Origin: Microbacterium sp. LCT-H2
GTDB taxonomy: Bacteria > Actinomycetota > Actinomycetes > Actinomycetales > Microbacteriaceae
Length of the DNA stretch: 64,000 nucleotides
Reading direction: 5' to 3'
Assembly (NCBI RefSeq): GCF_001866135.1
Contig: NZ_MODW01000002.1
Span: 248,001-312,000, forward strand
In this document: positions 17,503 to 26,711 of the stretch, in pieces
How positions within the stretch are numbered: position 1 is the stretch's first letter
How the letters are laid out: every line of letters begins with the position of its first letter
Notes under the pieces: generated by a model
Database searches by the model: none
What the model was told of the DNA's origin: nothing
The model's input: the letters and a program-made list of their open reading frames with translations, nothing else
Made by a program: the position numbers and the translations under genes

Positions 17503-18831
17503 TTAGTCGAAGATGCCGTCCAGGAGGCTGCCGATGACGAGGCCGCCGAGGATGCCGGAGGCGAGGTCGCCACCGCCCATGCCGCCGCCGCGACGAGGGC
17601 CGCCACCCCAACCGCCGCCGCCCCAGTCCTGGTCCTGCGGGCGCGAGGAGTCGATGTCGCGCTGTGCGAGCTGGAGAGCCTCTGCCGCGAGATGAGCCAC
17701 CCGGCGGGCCTGGGTCAGTGCCGCCTCGCGGGTGTCCTCGGCGGGGAGGAGAGCCGGCAGGTCGACCCGCAGCCGCTCGGCCTCCGCCAGCCGCGTGCGC
17801 GCGTCCGCGCCGATCCATCCGCGGTGGCCGGCGATGAGCCCGCGAGCGACGCCGAGCTGGCGGTCGGCGTCGTCCATCGCGTGCTGCACCTGTGCGATGG
17901 ACGGCAGCGGGTTCTCGGCGCGGTGTCGCGCGGTGGCGATGGCGTGGTCGAGGCCCGCGTTCGCTTCGCGCAGCTGCGAGAGCTCGGCGAACGGGTCGTT
18001 GGGCTGACCCGAGGGGGTGAGCGCGGCGAGAGCCGCCTGCAGACGGGCGACGGCTTCCGCCACCGCGGGCGTGGACGGAGCGGTCCGCGCCGCGATGAGG
18101 TCGTTGCGGGAGTCGGCGATCACCTCGGCGAGGGTCGATTCGGCGCGCAGCGCCTCGATCTCGAAGTCCTCCACCGCATCGAGCAGGGCGCCCGCACGAC
18201 GCGTCGCCTCGGTGGCCGTCTCCAATGCGAGGTTCGCCTCCTCGTTCTGCTTGGCGGCACGGCGGCGCTCCGAGATGTCGGCGCTGTGGGTGGCGAAGCG
18301 GATCAGCTGCTCCGCCTCGGCGGCGCTCGCGGTGATCTGGTGCATCGCGGAGTCGGAGTAGCGCGCGGAGAGCCGGGACACGGTCTCGTCCGTCTGCGGG
18401 ATGCGGGCGCTCAGCGCCTCCGCGTCCGCCCGGACCTGCGCGATGATCTCGGGCGCGCGCCGCACCTTCGCGACGGACTCCGCGAGCACGGTGGTCTTCT
18501 CGTCGAGCAGGTCCTGGGCCCAGTCGCAGAGCTGAAGGATGCGCGCGTTCCGCGTGCGCAGCTCCTCGTCGGTGTCCGGGATCTCGTCGTGGTTGAGCTG
18601 GTGGAGCTGGAACGCCTCTCGCAGGTGCGTCCGCACCGACAGCAGCGCGGCCTTGAGGTCGGCGGTCAGGGACTCGCCGAGCTCGGCCTCCGCGAAGACG
18701 AGCTCGTCGGAGGTGGTGCGGATGCGCTCGTCGGCGGCGACAAGTGCCTGCTCCGCACGCCGGGCGAGGTCCGCGTCCTGCGCGGCGAGTTCTTCCTGTT
18801 CGCGTTTGCGTCTGCCCCAAAATCCAGCCAT
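17503..18831 (-). CDS. Cytoplasmic coiled-coil protein, paralogue of the TPM-protein C-terminal region
   Basis: The protein has 442 residues and no signal peptide. It is almost entirely helical and Ala/Glu/Arg-rich (about 1-385), then has a Gly-rich linker (WGGGGWGGG) and a hydrophobic GILGGLVIGSLLDGIFD end. Segments such as GADARTRLAEAE and the Gly-rich tail correspond to those of the partial TPM-domain protein at 63041-64000, so this looks like a homologue lacking the signal peptide and TPM domain. The ATG is 6 nt after minus-strand TAGGAT (18843-18838), predicting a leaderless message. Function is unknown; a scaffold at the membrane is one possibility. Confidence 0.75.
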   Translation of the reverse strand: MAGFWGRRKREQEELAAQDADLARRAEQALVAADERIRTTSDELVFAEAELGESLTADLKAALLSVRTHLREAFQLHQLNHDEIPDTDEELRTRNARILQLCDWAQDLLDEKTTVLAESVAKVRRAPEIIAQVRADAEALSARIPQTDETVSRLSARYSDSAMHQITASAAEAEQLIRFATHSADISERRRAAKQNEEANLALETATEATRRAGALLDAVEDFEIEALRAESTLAEVIADSRNDLIAARTAPSTPAVAEAVARLQAALAALTPSGQPNDPFAELSQLREANAGLDHAIATARHRAENPLPSIAQVQHAMDDADRQLGVARGLIAGHRGWIGADARTRLAEAERLRVDLPALLPAEDTREAALTQARRVAHLAAEALQLAQRDIDSSRPQDQDWGGGGWGGGPRRGGGMGGGDLASGILGGLVIGSLLDGIFD

Positions 18832-18911
18832 GTGCCGATCCTAGTTTCCCGGGCGCGTGCGCGGGCTGAGCATCCGCTCCAGGCGAACGGAGGGCGTCGT
18901 CGCCGAACTCT

Positions 18912-19544
18912 TCAGGCGGGCACCGCGACGGGGTCGCCGCCGGCGACGGCGGACGGCAGCGTCTTCGCCGGGCGCCCTCTCTTGGGGCGTTCCGTCGTGA
19001 GCTCCAGGGCCATCTCCGGATGCGGGTGCTGCGCGAGTCGTGCCTCCGCCTGGTCGAGCCATCGCAGCTCGGCCTCCGCGGCGCACACGAGGGAGTCGAG
19101 GACGAGCGACCACGCGAGGTCCTCGGGACTGCCCGCCGCGAGTCCGGGGGAGGGCGTGCGGCGCAGCTCGTCCAGCCGCTGCTGCGAGGCGTCCCGCTGA
19201 CTGCGGAGGATGGTCGCGGCATCGACTCCGGGCAGGGTGGCGGCGACCGCGAGCTTCACGGCGAGCTCCTCGCGCGTCGCCGGGGCGCGGAGCACCGGAG
19301 CGGCGAGCCAGCGCGCCGCCTCGGCCGAGCCCGCCGCGGTGATGCGCCAGTAGACATGGCCGTGCTCGTCGGCCTCCCCGCGCTGGACCAGCCCGTCGCG
19401 CTCGAGCCGCTCCAGGGTGTTGTAGATCTGGCCGACGTTGAGCGGCCACGTCGATCCGGTCCGGCGGTCGAACTCGTGCCGCAGCTGGTAGCCGTAGCAG
19501 GGGCCCTGATCGAGGATGGCGAGCAGGCTCTGGCGTACGGACAT
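18912..19544 (-). CDS. PadR-family transcriptional regulator
   Basis: The protein has 210 residues from ATG 19544, preceded by AGGAG at good distance. An N-terminal winged helix (QSLLAILDQGPCYGYQLRHEFDRR, then NVGQIYNTLERLERDGLV) is followed by a Vir_C/PadR C-terminal helical dimerisation region and a basic, AT-hook-like KRGRPAK near the end. PadR proteins usually repress neighbouring detoxification or transport genes in response to small molecules. No such gene is adjacent; the nearest divergent gene is secA. A dyad over its own promoter suggests autoregulation. A very long in-frame extension upstream is antisense read-through of secA and is not real. Confidence 0.88.
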   Translation of the reverse strand: MSVRQSLLAILDQGPCYGYQLRHEFDRRTGSTWPLNVGQIYNTLERLERDGLVQRGEADEHGHVYWRITAAGSAEAARWLAAPVLRAPATREELAVKLAVAATLPGVDAATILRSQRDASQQRLDELRRTPSPGLAAGSPEDLAWSLVLDSLVCAAEAELRWLDQAEARLAQHPHPEMALELTTERPKRGRPAKTLPSAVAGGDPVAVPA

Positions 19545-19584
19545 GACCGGTCTCCTGAAGGCTGGCGGATGGAAAGCAGTGCCG

Positions 19585-19612
19585 AGTATATGCATACCGG
19601 GCAACTTCCCGG
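19585..19612 (-). promoter_or_regulatory. padR promoter with two dyads
   Basis: On the minus strand TATACT (19590-19585) is a near-consensus -10. It overlaps the palindrome TATGCATA (19589-19596). Immediately upstream lies CCGGG-N6-CCCGG (19597-19612), covering the spacer/-35 area. These are candidate PadR operators; binding is inferred. Confidence 0.45.
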
Positions 19613-19733
19613 ACGCGACGCGGCGGACCCATGCAGGCGACGTGGAGGTCACAGGCCGGTAACATGGCAAAGTATGCCTGGCGCCCGCCTCACGGCGGCC
19701 GGCGAATGACCCAATGACAGGGAGATGACATCC

Positions 19734-22538
19734 GTGGCGAATCCTCTTGAGAAGCTGCTGCGCGCAGGTGAGGGGCGGATCATCCGCCGTCTGAACCAGG
19801 TGGTGAAGGCGGTGAACGCCCTCGAGGAGGACATCTCCCAGCTCACGGACGACGAGCTGCGCAACGAGACCGCCGAGCTGCGCGCCCGCTACGAGAAGGG
19901 CGAGACGCTCGACCAGCTCATGCCCGAAGCCTTCGCCGCGGTGCGTGAAGCCGCCAAGCGGACACTCGGCATGCGCGCTTACGACGTGCAGATCATGGGT
20001 GGCGCCGCCCTGCACCTCGGGAACATCGCCGAGATGAAGACCGGTGAGGGCAAGACCCTCGTCGCCACCTTCCCCGCCTACCTGAACGCGATCGCCGGCG
20101 AGGGCGTGCACGTCATCACCGTGAACGACTTCCTCGCGAGCTACCAGGCGGAGCTCATGGGCCGCGTCTACCGCGCGCTCGGCATGACGACCGGGATCAT
20201 CGTCTCCGGCCAGACGCCCGCCGTGCGCCGCGAGCAGTACGCGGCCGACATCACCTACGGCACGAACAACGAGTTCGGCTTCGACTACCTCCGCGACAAC
20301 ATGGCCTGGCGCAAGGAGGACCTCGTCCAGCGCGAGCACTTCTTCGCGATCGTCGACGAGGTGGACTCCATCCTCATCGACGAGGCCCGCACGCCGCTCA
20401 TCATCTCCGGGCCGTCCTCCGGCGAGGCGAACCGCTGGTTCGCGGAGTTCGCCAAGATCGCGCGCACACTCGTCGCCGGCGAGGACTACGAGGTCGACGA
20501 GAAGAAGCGCACCGTCGGCGTCCTCGAGCCGGGCATCGAGAAGGTCGAGGACTATCTCGGCATCGACAACCTCTACGAGTCCGCCAACACGCCGCTCATC
20601 TCGTTCCTGAACAACTCGATCAAGGCGCTCGCGCTGTTCAAGAAGGACACCGACTACGTCGTGATGAACGACGAGGTCATGATCGTCGACGAGCACACCG
20701 GGCGCATCCTCGTCGGGCGCCGCTACAACGAGGGCATCCACCAGGCGATCGAGGCGAAGGAGGGCGTGCCGGTCAAGGCCGAGAACCAGACCCTCGCCAC
20801 CGTCACGCTGCAGAACTACTTCCGCCTCTACGACAAGCTCGCCGGCATGACCGGTACCGCCGAGACCGAGGCCGCCGAGTTCATGTCGACGTACAAGCTC
20901 GGCGTCATCCCGATCCCGACGAACAAGCCGATGATCCGCAAGGACCAGCCGGATCTGGTGTACAAGAACGAAGCCGCGAAGTTCGCGCAGGTCGTCGAGG
21001 ACATCGCGGAGCGCCACGCGAGCGGGCAGCCGGTGCTCGTCGGCACAACCAGCGTCGAGAAGAGCGAGTACCTGTCGCGCCTGCTCGCCAAGAAGGGCGT
21101 CAAGCACGAGGTCCTCAACGCGAAGAACCACGCGCGCGAGGCGGAGATCGTCGCCCGCGCCGGCCGCCTCGGGGCCGTCACGGTCGCGACGAACATGGCC
21201 GGTCGAGGCACCGACATCATGCTCGGTGGAAACGCCGAGTTCCTCGCGGTGCAGGAGCTGAAGGCGAAGGGCCTCGACCCGGTGGAGACGCCGGAGGAGT
21301 ACGAGGTCGCCTGGGACGAGACCTACGAGGCCATGAAGAAGGTCGTCGAGGAGGAGGCCGAGAAGGTCATCGAGGCCGGCGGCCTCTACGTGCTCGGCAC
21401 GGAGCGCCACGAGTCGCGCCGTATCGACAACCAGCTCCGCGGTCGTTCCGGACGTCAGGGCGACCCGGGCGAGAGCCGGTTCTATCTGAGCCTCACCGAC
21501 GACCTCATGCGGCTGTTCCAGTCGGGCGCCGCCGAGGCGATCCTGGCCCGCACGAACTTCCCCGACGACGTCCCGATCGAGTCGGGCCTCGTGTCCCGGG
21601 CGATCCGCAGCGCGCAGTCGCAGGTCGAGGCGCGCAATGCCGAGATGCGCAAGAACGTCCTCAAGTACGACGACGTCCTCAACCGTCAGCGCGAGGCGAT
21701 CTACGCCGACCGCCGCCACATCCTCCAGGGCGACGACATCGCCGATCGGGTGCAGCACTTCATCGAGGACGCGATCAGCGGCGTCGTGAAGGACCACACC
21801 GGCGAGGGCCACAACGAGAGCTGGGACTTCGACGCCCTCTGGACCGAGCTGAAGACCCTGTACCCGGTGAGCGTCACGATCGACGAGGTCGTGTCGGAGG
21901 CCGCCGGACGCAAGGGCGGCATCACCGCCGAGGGCCTGACGCGCGAGCTGCTGTCGGACGCGAAGATCGCCTACGAGAAGCGCGAGGAGTCGCTCGGTGA
22001 GGCCGCGACCCGCGAGCTCGAGCGCCGTGTCGTCCTCCAGGTGCTCGACCGCCGCTGGCGCGACCACCTCTACGAGATGGACTACCTCAAGGACGGCATC
22101 GGCCTCCGGGCGATGGCGCAGCGCGATCCGCTCATCGAGTACCAGCGTGAGGGCTACGCGATGTTCCAGTCGATGATGGGTCAGATCAAGGAGGAGTCGG
22201 TCGGCTACCTCTACAACCTCGAGGTCGAGGTCCGTCGCGCCGGCGATGCCGAGACGGCAGAGGTCGAGGCCAAGGGGCTCGCCACCGACGGCGGAGAGCA
22301 GCGCCTGGAGTACTCGGCGGCGAACGACGCCGGAGAGGTCGAGGTCCGCAACGACCGCGGGCAGGTCCAGCAGGCCGCGACCGACCGGATGCGCCAGGCC
22401 GCGGCACGGGCGCAGGCTCCGCAGCAGGCCGAGCCGGAGGAGGCCCCGCGCGGCGCCTTCGGCCAGCGCACGGAGCCGGCCGCCCCGGCGGCGGGCAACC
22501 GCGAGCAGCGGCGCGCGCAGAGCAAGAAGAAGAAGTAG
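19734..22538 (+). CDS. secA: Preprotein translocase ATPase SecA
   Basis: The protein has 934 residues from GTG 19734. The Shine-Dalgarno AGGGAG (19719-19724) is 9 nt before this GTG but abuts the ATG at 19725, so the GTG is preferred. Walker A is MKTGEGKTL and the DEAD-type motif is [20 protein letters not shown], scaffold and wing regions follow. The C-terminal tail is Gln/Glu/Ala-rich and ends RRAQSKKKK without the Cys-rich zinc motif found in many SecA proteins. SecA drives [17 protein letters not shown] export through SecYEG. Genomic position beside hpf is as for mycobacterial SecA1. Confidence 0.97.
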   Translation: MANPLEKLLRAGEGRIIRRLNQVVKAVNALEEDISQLTDDELRNETAELRARYEKGETLDQLMPEAFAAVREAAKRTLGMRAYDVQIMGGAALHLGNIAEMKTGEGKTLVATFPAYLNAIAGEGVHVITVNDFLASYQAELMGRVYRALGMTTGIIVSGQTPAVRREQYAADITYGTNNEFGFDYLRDNMAWRKEDLVQREHFFAIVDEVDSILIDEARTPLIISGPSSGEANRWFAEFAKIARTLVAGEDYEVDEKKRTVGVLEPGIEKVEDYLGIDNLYESANTPLISFLNNSIKALALFKKDTDYVVMNDEVMIVDEHTGRILVGRRYNEGIHQAIEAKEGVPVKAENQTLATVTLQNYFRLYDKLAGMTGTAETEAAEFMSTYKLGVIPIPTNKPMIRKDQPDLVYKNEAAKFAQVVEDIAERHASGQPVLVGTTSVEKSEYLSRLLAKKGVKHEVLNAKNHAREAEIVARAGRLGAVTVATNMAGRGTDIMLGGNAEFLAVQELKAKGLDPVETPEEYEVAWDETYEAMKKVVEEEAEKVIEAGGLYVLGTERHESRRIDNQLRGRSGRQGDPGESRFYLSLTDDLMRLFQSGAAEAILARTNFPDDVPIESGLVSRAIRSAQSQVEARNAEMRKNVLKYDDVLNRQREAIYADRRHILQGDDIADRVQHFIEDAISGVVKDHTGEGHNESWDFDALWTELKTLYPVSVTIDEVVSEAAGRKGGITAEGLTRELLSDAKIAYEKREESLGEAATRELERRVVLQVLDRRWRDHLYEMDYLKDGIGLRAMAQRDPLIEYQREGYAMFQSMMGQIKEESVGYLYNLEVEVRRAGDAETAEVEAKGLATDGGEQRLEYSAANDAGEVEVRNDRGQVQQAATDRMRQAAARAQAPQQAEPEEAPRGAFGQRTEPAAPAAGNREQRRAQSKKKK

Positions 22539-22551
22539 CCTTCGGGTGACG

Positions 22552-22583
22552 AGGAGGGCCAGTCCGTGCGGATTGGCCCTCCT
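22552..22583 (+). terminator. secA terminator hairpin
   Basis: AGGAGGGCCA (22552-22561) pairs with TGGCCCTCCT (22574-22583); the interior GTCCG/CGGAT can extend the stem with a G-U pair. It lies 13 nt after the secA stop. Confidence 0.8.
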
Positions 22584-22605
22584 TGCGTCCCTGTAGGCTT
22601 GATCG

Positions 22606-23832
22606 ATGACACCATCGCGCACCTTCGACCAGTCGTCGAAGCTCAAGAACGTCCTGTACGAGATCCGCGGAAACGCCCTCGTCGAGGCGGCGCGATTGGA
22701 GGCAGAGGGCCACCGGATCCTCAAGCTCAACACCGGCAATCCCGCGATCTTCGGCTTCGACGCCCCGCATCAGATCGTGCACGACATGCTCGCCGCGCTC
22801 CCCACAGCCCACGGGTACAGTGACAGCAAGGGCATCATCTCCGCCCGGCGTGCCGTGGTGAGCCGGTACGAGGAGATCGAGGGGTTCCCCCGTTTCGATC
22901 CCGATGACGTGTACCTCGGCAACGGCGTCTCCGAGCTGATCACCATGACCATGCAGGCGCTGCTGGACGAGGGGGACGAGGTCCTCATCCCCGCTCCCGA
23001 CTACCCGCTCTGGACGGCCATGACGAGCCTCGCGGGCGGCACGCCCGTGCACTACCTCTGCGACGAGGAGCAGGGCTGGCAGCCCGACCTCGAGGACATC
23101 CGGTCGAAGATCACCCCGCAGACCAAGGCGCTCGTGATCATCAACCCGAACAACCCCACCGGGGTGGTCTATTCGCAACAGGTGCTGGAGGGCCTCGTGC
23201 AGATCGCGCGCGAGCACCAGCTCCTCATCCTCTCCGACGAGATCTACGACCGCATCCTCTTCGACGACGCGGTGCACATCCCGACGGCGACCCTGGCCCC
23301 CGACCTGCTCTGCCTCACGTTCAACGGGCTCTCCAAGACGTACCGCGTGGCCGGCTACCGCTCCGGCTGGATGGTCGTCACCGGGCCGCAGGACCACGCC
23401 AAGGGCTTCATCGAAGGCATCACGCTGCTGGCGTCGACGCGGCTCTGCCCGAACGTCCCGGCGCAGCACGCCGTGCAGGCGGCGCTGTCCGGCGTGCAGT
23501 CGATCGACGCCCTCATCGCACCGACCGGGCGGCTGCACGAGCAGCGCGACATCGCCTGGGAAGGTCTGGAGGCCATCCCCGGCGTGTCCTGCGTGAAGCC
23601 GCAGGGCGCCCTCTACGCGTTCCCCCGCCTCGACCCGGACGTGCATGAGATCCGCGACGACGCCAAGCTCGTCTACGACCTGCTGGTGTCCGAGCACATC
23701 CTGCTCGTGCAGGGGACGGGTTTCAACTGGCCGACGCCGGACCACCTGCGCCTGGTGACCCTGCCAGAGCCGCGAGTGCTGAGCGAAGCCGTCGAGCGCC
23801 TCGGGAACTTCCTGTCGAGCTATCGGCAGTAG
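22606..23832 (+). CDS. Class I/II PLP aminotransferase (AlaA-like)
   Basis: The protein has 408 residues. It is a fold-type I aminotransferase: NPNNPTG and SDEIYDRI, with PLP lysine in NGLSKTYRVAGYRSGW, and a C-terminal region with a conserved Arg (DHLRLVTLP). The N-terminus (FDQSSKLKNVLYEIRGNALVEA) is that of AlaA-type glutamate-pyruvate transaminases, so alanine synthesis is likely; other amino acids cannot be excluded. ATG lies 6 nt after TAGGCT (22594-22599), predicting a leaderless message. Its 3' end overlaps the convergent CpaE-like gene by 110 bp. Confidence 0.9.
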   Translation: MTPSRTFDQSSKLKNVLYEIRGNALVEAARLEAEGHRILKLNTGNPAIFGFDAPHQIVHDMLAALPTAHGYSDSKGIISARRAVVSRYEEIEGFPRFDPDDVYLGNGVSELITMTMQALLDEGDEVLIPAPDYPLWTAMTSLAGGTPVHYLCDEEQGWQPDLEDIRSKITPQTKALVIINPNNPTGVVYSQQVLEGLVQIAREHQLLILSDEIYDRILFDDAVHIPTATLAPDLLCLTFNGLSKTYRVAGYRSGWMVVTGPQDHAKGFIEGITLLASTRLCPNVPAQHAVQAALSGVQSIDALIAPTGRLHEQRDIAWEGLEAIPGVSCVKPQGALYAFPRLDPDVHEIRDDAKLVYDLLVSEHILLVQGTGFNWPTPDHLRLVTLPEPRVLSEAVERLGNFLSSYRQ

Positions 23833-25006
23833 TCTCCACGGAGACGGACGGGTCGAGGTCGGCCGCGAGCCGGCGCACGGCGGCCACCAGCGCCGACCGC
23901 GGCGCGACATCGGAGATCGGCCGGGCATGCAGGAGAGCCGCATCGACGGCACGGCGGTCCAGAGGGAGGAAGGCGATATCGGTGAGCCCGGCGAACCGCT
24001 CCAGCGTGCGTCGGATCTGACTGCGGGCGTCGAGGCCGAGCGGCCCGGGACGGACCTGGTTCACGACGACCGTCACCGGAGTCTGGCCGACCAGACGCCG
24101 CAGCTCTGCATGGTCCCGTAGGAAGCGGCTGATCCCCAGCGGGTCCGCCAGGGCCACGGCCACGACCCGGTCCGCCTCGCTCAACGTCGCGACGGTCGCG
24201 GCGTGTCGCCGCGGGCCGACCACGTCGTACATCGCCTCCTCGTCCGTGTCGACGGCGGCCGAGACGTCCACCACCGTCTCTTCCGCCCACCTCCGGCAGA
24301 CCGACAACGTCGCCCGCATCCGCGCGTCGGAGAGCTCGGGCCAGCGGCTCGGCCGGTTGAGGCCCGCCAGCACGTCGACCTCGGTGCCGCCTGCCGCGAG
24401 CCGGGCGGACAGGCGGGTCAGCTCGGCCGGATCGAGCGCACCGGCCTCGGCACGACGGCAGGCTGCCGCGAGCCCGGGGCCGTCGTCGTCCATCCCGAGG
24501 AGCAGAGCCAGAGAGGGCGCCACGGTGTCGGCGTCGATCAGCGCCGTCCGGCGTCCGCGCCGCGCGAGTTCCACGGCGAGCTGAACGGCGATCGTGGAAC
24601 GCCCTGGTGCTCCGTGCGAGCCCCAGATAGCCGTGAGGCGGGACGCCGCCGTCGGTGTGCCCGCGACAGGGGGCCGCACGTCGGTGGAGAGCGCTGCAGC
24701 GATCTCCCACCCCGGAGCATCCGCGCGCAGCGGCGGGGCGAGGCCCATCCGCAGGACCGCCCGACTGTCCGTGCCCCCGAGGGTGACGATGCGGACACCG
24801 GCGCGATCGCACGCCGAAAGGAGTTCGGGGGTCAGCACAGCCCTGGTCGCGGGGGCGACGACAGCCTCCACGTCCGGTTGCAGGCGGGCGATGATCGCGG
24901 AAGCGGACGCGGACGGAAGGCTGAGCGCTGAGACGCCCTCCCATTCGAGTTCGGCGACCAGCTCGTCGGCTCGAGGCTGGGTCACGGCGAGGAGGACGAC
25001 GCTCAC
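23723..25006 (-). CDS. CpaE/TadZ-like MinD-superfamily ATPase (orphan)
   Basis: The protein has 427 residues. An N-terminal receiver-like region (about 1-110) without an obvious phospho-Asp precedes a ParA/MinD ATPase domain. The P-loop is atypical, GSHGAPGRSTIA, with Arg where the Walker A Lys is expected and no early signature Lys; TALIDADTVAPSLALLLG follows. This fits actinobacterial CpaE-like proteins coupled to SAF-domain proteins. No CpaF, TadB/C or pilin genes are nearby, so a Tad pilus role is not supported locally. The last 36 residues are encoded opposite the aminotransferase 3' end. Confidence 0.75.
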   Translation of the reverse strand: MSVVLLAVTQPRADELVAELEWEGVSALSLPSASASAIIARLQPDVEAVVAPATRAVLTPELLSACDRAGVRIVTLGGTDSRAVLRMGLAPPLRADAPGWEIAAALSTDVRPPVAGTPTAASRLTAIWGSHGAPGRSTIAVQLAVELARRGRRTALIDADTVAPSLALLLGMDDDGPGLAAACRRAEAGALDPAELTRLSARLAAGGTEVDVLAGLNRPSRWPELSDARMRATLSVCRRWAEETVVDVSAAVDTDEEAMYDVVGPRRHAATVATLSEADRVVAVALADPLGISRFLRDHAELRRLVGQTPVTVVVNQVRPGPLGLDARSQIRRTLERFAGLTDIAFLPLDRRAVDAALLHARPISDVAPRSALVAAVRRLAADLDPSVSVETTADSSTGSSRGARRLRSALAALAGSPGAGGPASAS

Positions 25007-25623
25007 GACCCGGCTCCGACCGGGACGACCGAGAGCGCGGCGCCACCGGTGACCGCGGCGAGGACCGCAGCGACGTCGCTCCGATCGATCACGATCTCCA
25101 GCTCCGCCGCATTCTCCGCCAGCAGTCCCTCCGGCTCGAGGACAGCGCGGACGACGACGTCTCCCACGAGGATGCGGGGTTCATCGTACGAGCGTCCGTC
25201 GTCGCGCAGCGGTGCCTGCCAGATCTCCACCTCGGTTCCCGCTGCGACGTCCTCCGGGAGACCCACGCTGCTCTCGACGACGACCGTCGTCGTGCGACTG
25301 TCCGAGGCCGCCGTCGTCGCTGTCCTTGGCACCAGCTCGCCCTCCGTGAGCGTTCGGATGGCGACCTGTCCCGCAGGGAGCTGATCCGGCCGGAGGTACT
25401 CGTCGGTCGCCGCGCCGAGCGCCACATCGACCGTCTCGAGATCGGCGGCTCGGAGGACCTCCCCGCGAACGATCGTGCGTCGTGCCTGGAGCACCGGGAC
25501 CGCCTGGTCCGACGAGGTGAGCACGAACCAGACGCCGGCGATCGATGCGAGGACGAGCACGATGCCCACCGCGAAGCGGGCATCGCCGCGGAAGCGACGA
25601 GGGGAGCGGGAGAGCGGGGCCAT
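25003..25623 (-). CDS. SAF-domain protein (CpaB/RcpC-like)
   Basis: The protein has 206 residues. One N-terminal membrane segment (about 17-36) is followed by a SAF domain (about 45-110, VLQARRTIVRGEVLRAADLETVDV) and a C-terminal beta region. In Tad/Flp pilus systems CpaB/RcpC carries SAF domains in the periplasm. The 4-bp overlap with the CpaE-like ATPase implies they work together. Function without the remaining pilus genes is unknown. Confidence 0.8.
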   Translation of the reverse strand: MAPLSRSPRRFRGDARFAVGIVLVLASIAGVWFVLTSSDQAVPVLQARRTIVRGEVLRAADLETVDVALGAATDEYLRPDQLPAGQVAIRTLTEGELVPRTATTAASDSRTTTVVVESSVGLPEDVAAGTEVEIWQAPLRDDGRSYDEPRILVGDVVVRAVLEPEGLLAENAAELEIVIDRSDVAAVLAAVTGGAALSVVPVGAGS

Positions 25624-25662
25624 GGCGATATGGTCACAGAAGCAGGGGACCGGGCCGTCGAG

Positions 25663-25671
25663 TTATCCACA
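25663..25671 (+). promoter_or_regulatory. DnaA box (TTATCCACA), first
   Basis: A perfect match to the canonical 9-mer TTATCCACA lies in the 98-bp intergenic region between the SAF gene and the HTH gene. It shares the longer string CGAGTTATCCACA with the box at 26653. Confidence 0.6.
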
Positions 25672-25721
25672 GGCTCGCGCCTGCCCGTACGGCGTCCGCC
25701 GTGGGCACCCAGAATGAGGGC

Positions 25722-26000
25722 ATGACACCCCCGCACCCGCACACCCCCCGGTTCCTCGCGCCTGCGCAGGTGGCAGAGCTGCTGAGCATCGACGTGGACG
25801 AGGTCATCGCGCTCGTCCACGCCGGTCACCTTCGCGGCGCCCCCCTGGGCGCTCCCGCGCGCTGGCGCATCGAGGAGCCGAGCATCGAGGAGTACCTGGC
25901 CGCGCAGACGGAGGAGGCGCGCCGGATGGCCCTGTGGCGGCAGTCGCAGGCCGCGAGCTTCCCCGAGCTGTGGGGCTCCTCCGCGGCGCGGCACCGCTGA
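25722..26000 (+). CDS. Small helix-turn-helix (excisionase-like) protein
   Basis: The protein has 92 residues. A MerR/excisionase-type HTH occupies about residues 10-55 (FLAPAQVAELLSIDVDEVIALVHAGHLRG, then RWRIEEPSIEEYLA), followed by a charged helical tail. Such stand-alone domains are DNA-binding; there is no integrase nearby, so excision is unlikely. The ATG follows CAGAAT plus 6 nt (weak leaderless match) and a poor Shine-Dalgarno. It converges with the next gene with a 3-nt gap. Confidence 0.75.
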   Translation: MTPPHPHTPRFLAPAQVAELLSIDVDEVIALVHAGHLRGAPLGAPARWRIEEPSIEEYLAAQTEEARRMALWRQSQAASFPELWGSSAARHR

Positions 26001-26003
26001 GCG

Positions 26004-26615
26004 TCAGAGCGTCGCCGTCCCCTGCACCCGGATCGCCGCCAGCGCCGTGTACGGCACCATCCTGAATCCTCGGACGGCGTCGGCCCGACGCGCTGCGCCG
26101 CTGTCGTGCTCGGCGAGGTCGAGATGATCGGCGGCGGCGCGATCGATGGTCCCGTGGAGGTCGTCCCCGACGAGGAGACGGAGGTGCACCGGGAGGCGAC
26201 GACGCGCGAGGTCGCGGAGAGCGAACCCCAGCGACATCCGCTCGCGGAGCGTCAGCGCCCCCTGGCTCTCGTCGACGAGGCTGCTCAGCATCGCACCATG
26301 GTCGACGCTGAGCCCGAGGACCGATGTCATCGGGATCAGCAGCAGGGAGCTCGGCACGCGCGCGCCCTGGGGCACTCGGGAGACGGCGGCGAGCCAGTCC
26401 ACTCCCAAGGACCGCAGCCCGACGGGGACGCGGGCCCCGTCGGCGAGGTGGAGCGTCGTGTCGGTGTGCTCGGCGCACAGATGCCGCAATCGTGCGCGCA
26501 GATCGAGCCGGGCGATGCGGAGCCGCTCGGACTCGGCGTCGCGGGCGGCGCGTTCCGCCTCCCACTCCGCGGCGAGCTGTCCTTCCAAGTCGTCGAAGAG
26601 GGATTCCCAGTGCAC
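26004..26615 (-). CDS. Hypothetical protein
   Basis: The protein has 203 residues from GTG 26615. I do not recognise the family. The N-terminus is helical and highly charged (EGQLAAEWEAERAARDAESERLRIARLDL), then an alpha/beta region follows (LHLADGARVPVGLRSLGVDWLAAV...); no membrane segment or catalytic motif is seen. The GTG lies 7 nt after minus-strand TACGCT (26628-26623), so the message is probably leaderless, and the longer frame upstream is unlikely. It is divergent from the Rv3235-family gene across a region with two DnaA boxes. Confidence 0.65.
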   Translation of the reverse strand: MHWESLFDDLEGQLAAEWEAERAARDAESERLRIARLDLRARLRHLCAEHTDTTLHLADGARVPVGLRSLGVDWLAAVSRVPQGARVPSSLLLIPMTSVLGLSVDHGAMLSSLVDESQGALTLRERMSLGFALRDLARRRLPVHLRLLVGDDLHGTIDRAAADHLDLAEHDSGAARRADAVRGFRMVPYTALAAIRVQGTATL

Positions 26616-26652
26616 CCGACCGAGCGTAGGGGCCGGCGTCGCCTCGTCCGAG

Positions 26653-26661
26653 TTATCCACA
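26653..26661 (+). promoter_or_regulatory. DnaA box (TTATCCACA), second
   Basis: A second perfect TTATCCACA lies in the divergent intergenic region 26616-26799, in the same orientation as the first and embedded in the shared string CGAGTTATCCACA. Confidence 0.6.
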
Positions 26662-26711
26662 TCGCTGCCGAGACCGCACTCCTTTCGGCCCGTGGTGCGG
26701 TCGTCTACGGG

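Noticed and set aside
19726..22739. Very long open frame antisense to secA (joined to the padR frame)
   Set aside because: It mirrors the secA codon pattern in high-GC DNA. The genuine padR start at 19544 has a Shine-Dalgarno and promoter, and everything upstream of it is read-through.
25722..26000. Phage or mobile-element excisionase
   Set aside because: The HTH type is similar, but no integrase, attachment site, tRNA or phage gene accompanies it and the region keeps core gene order.
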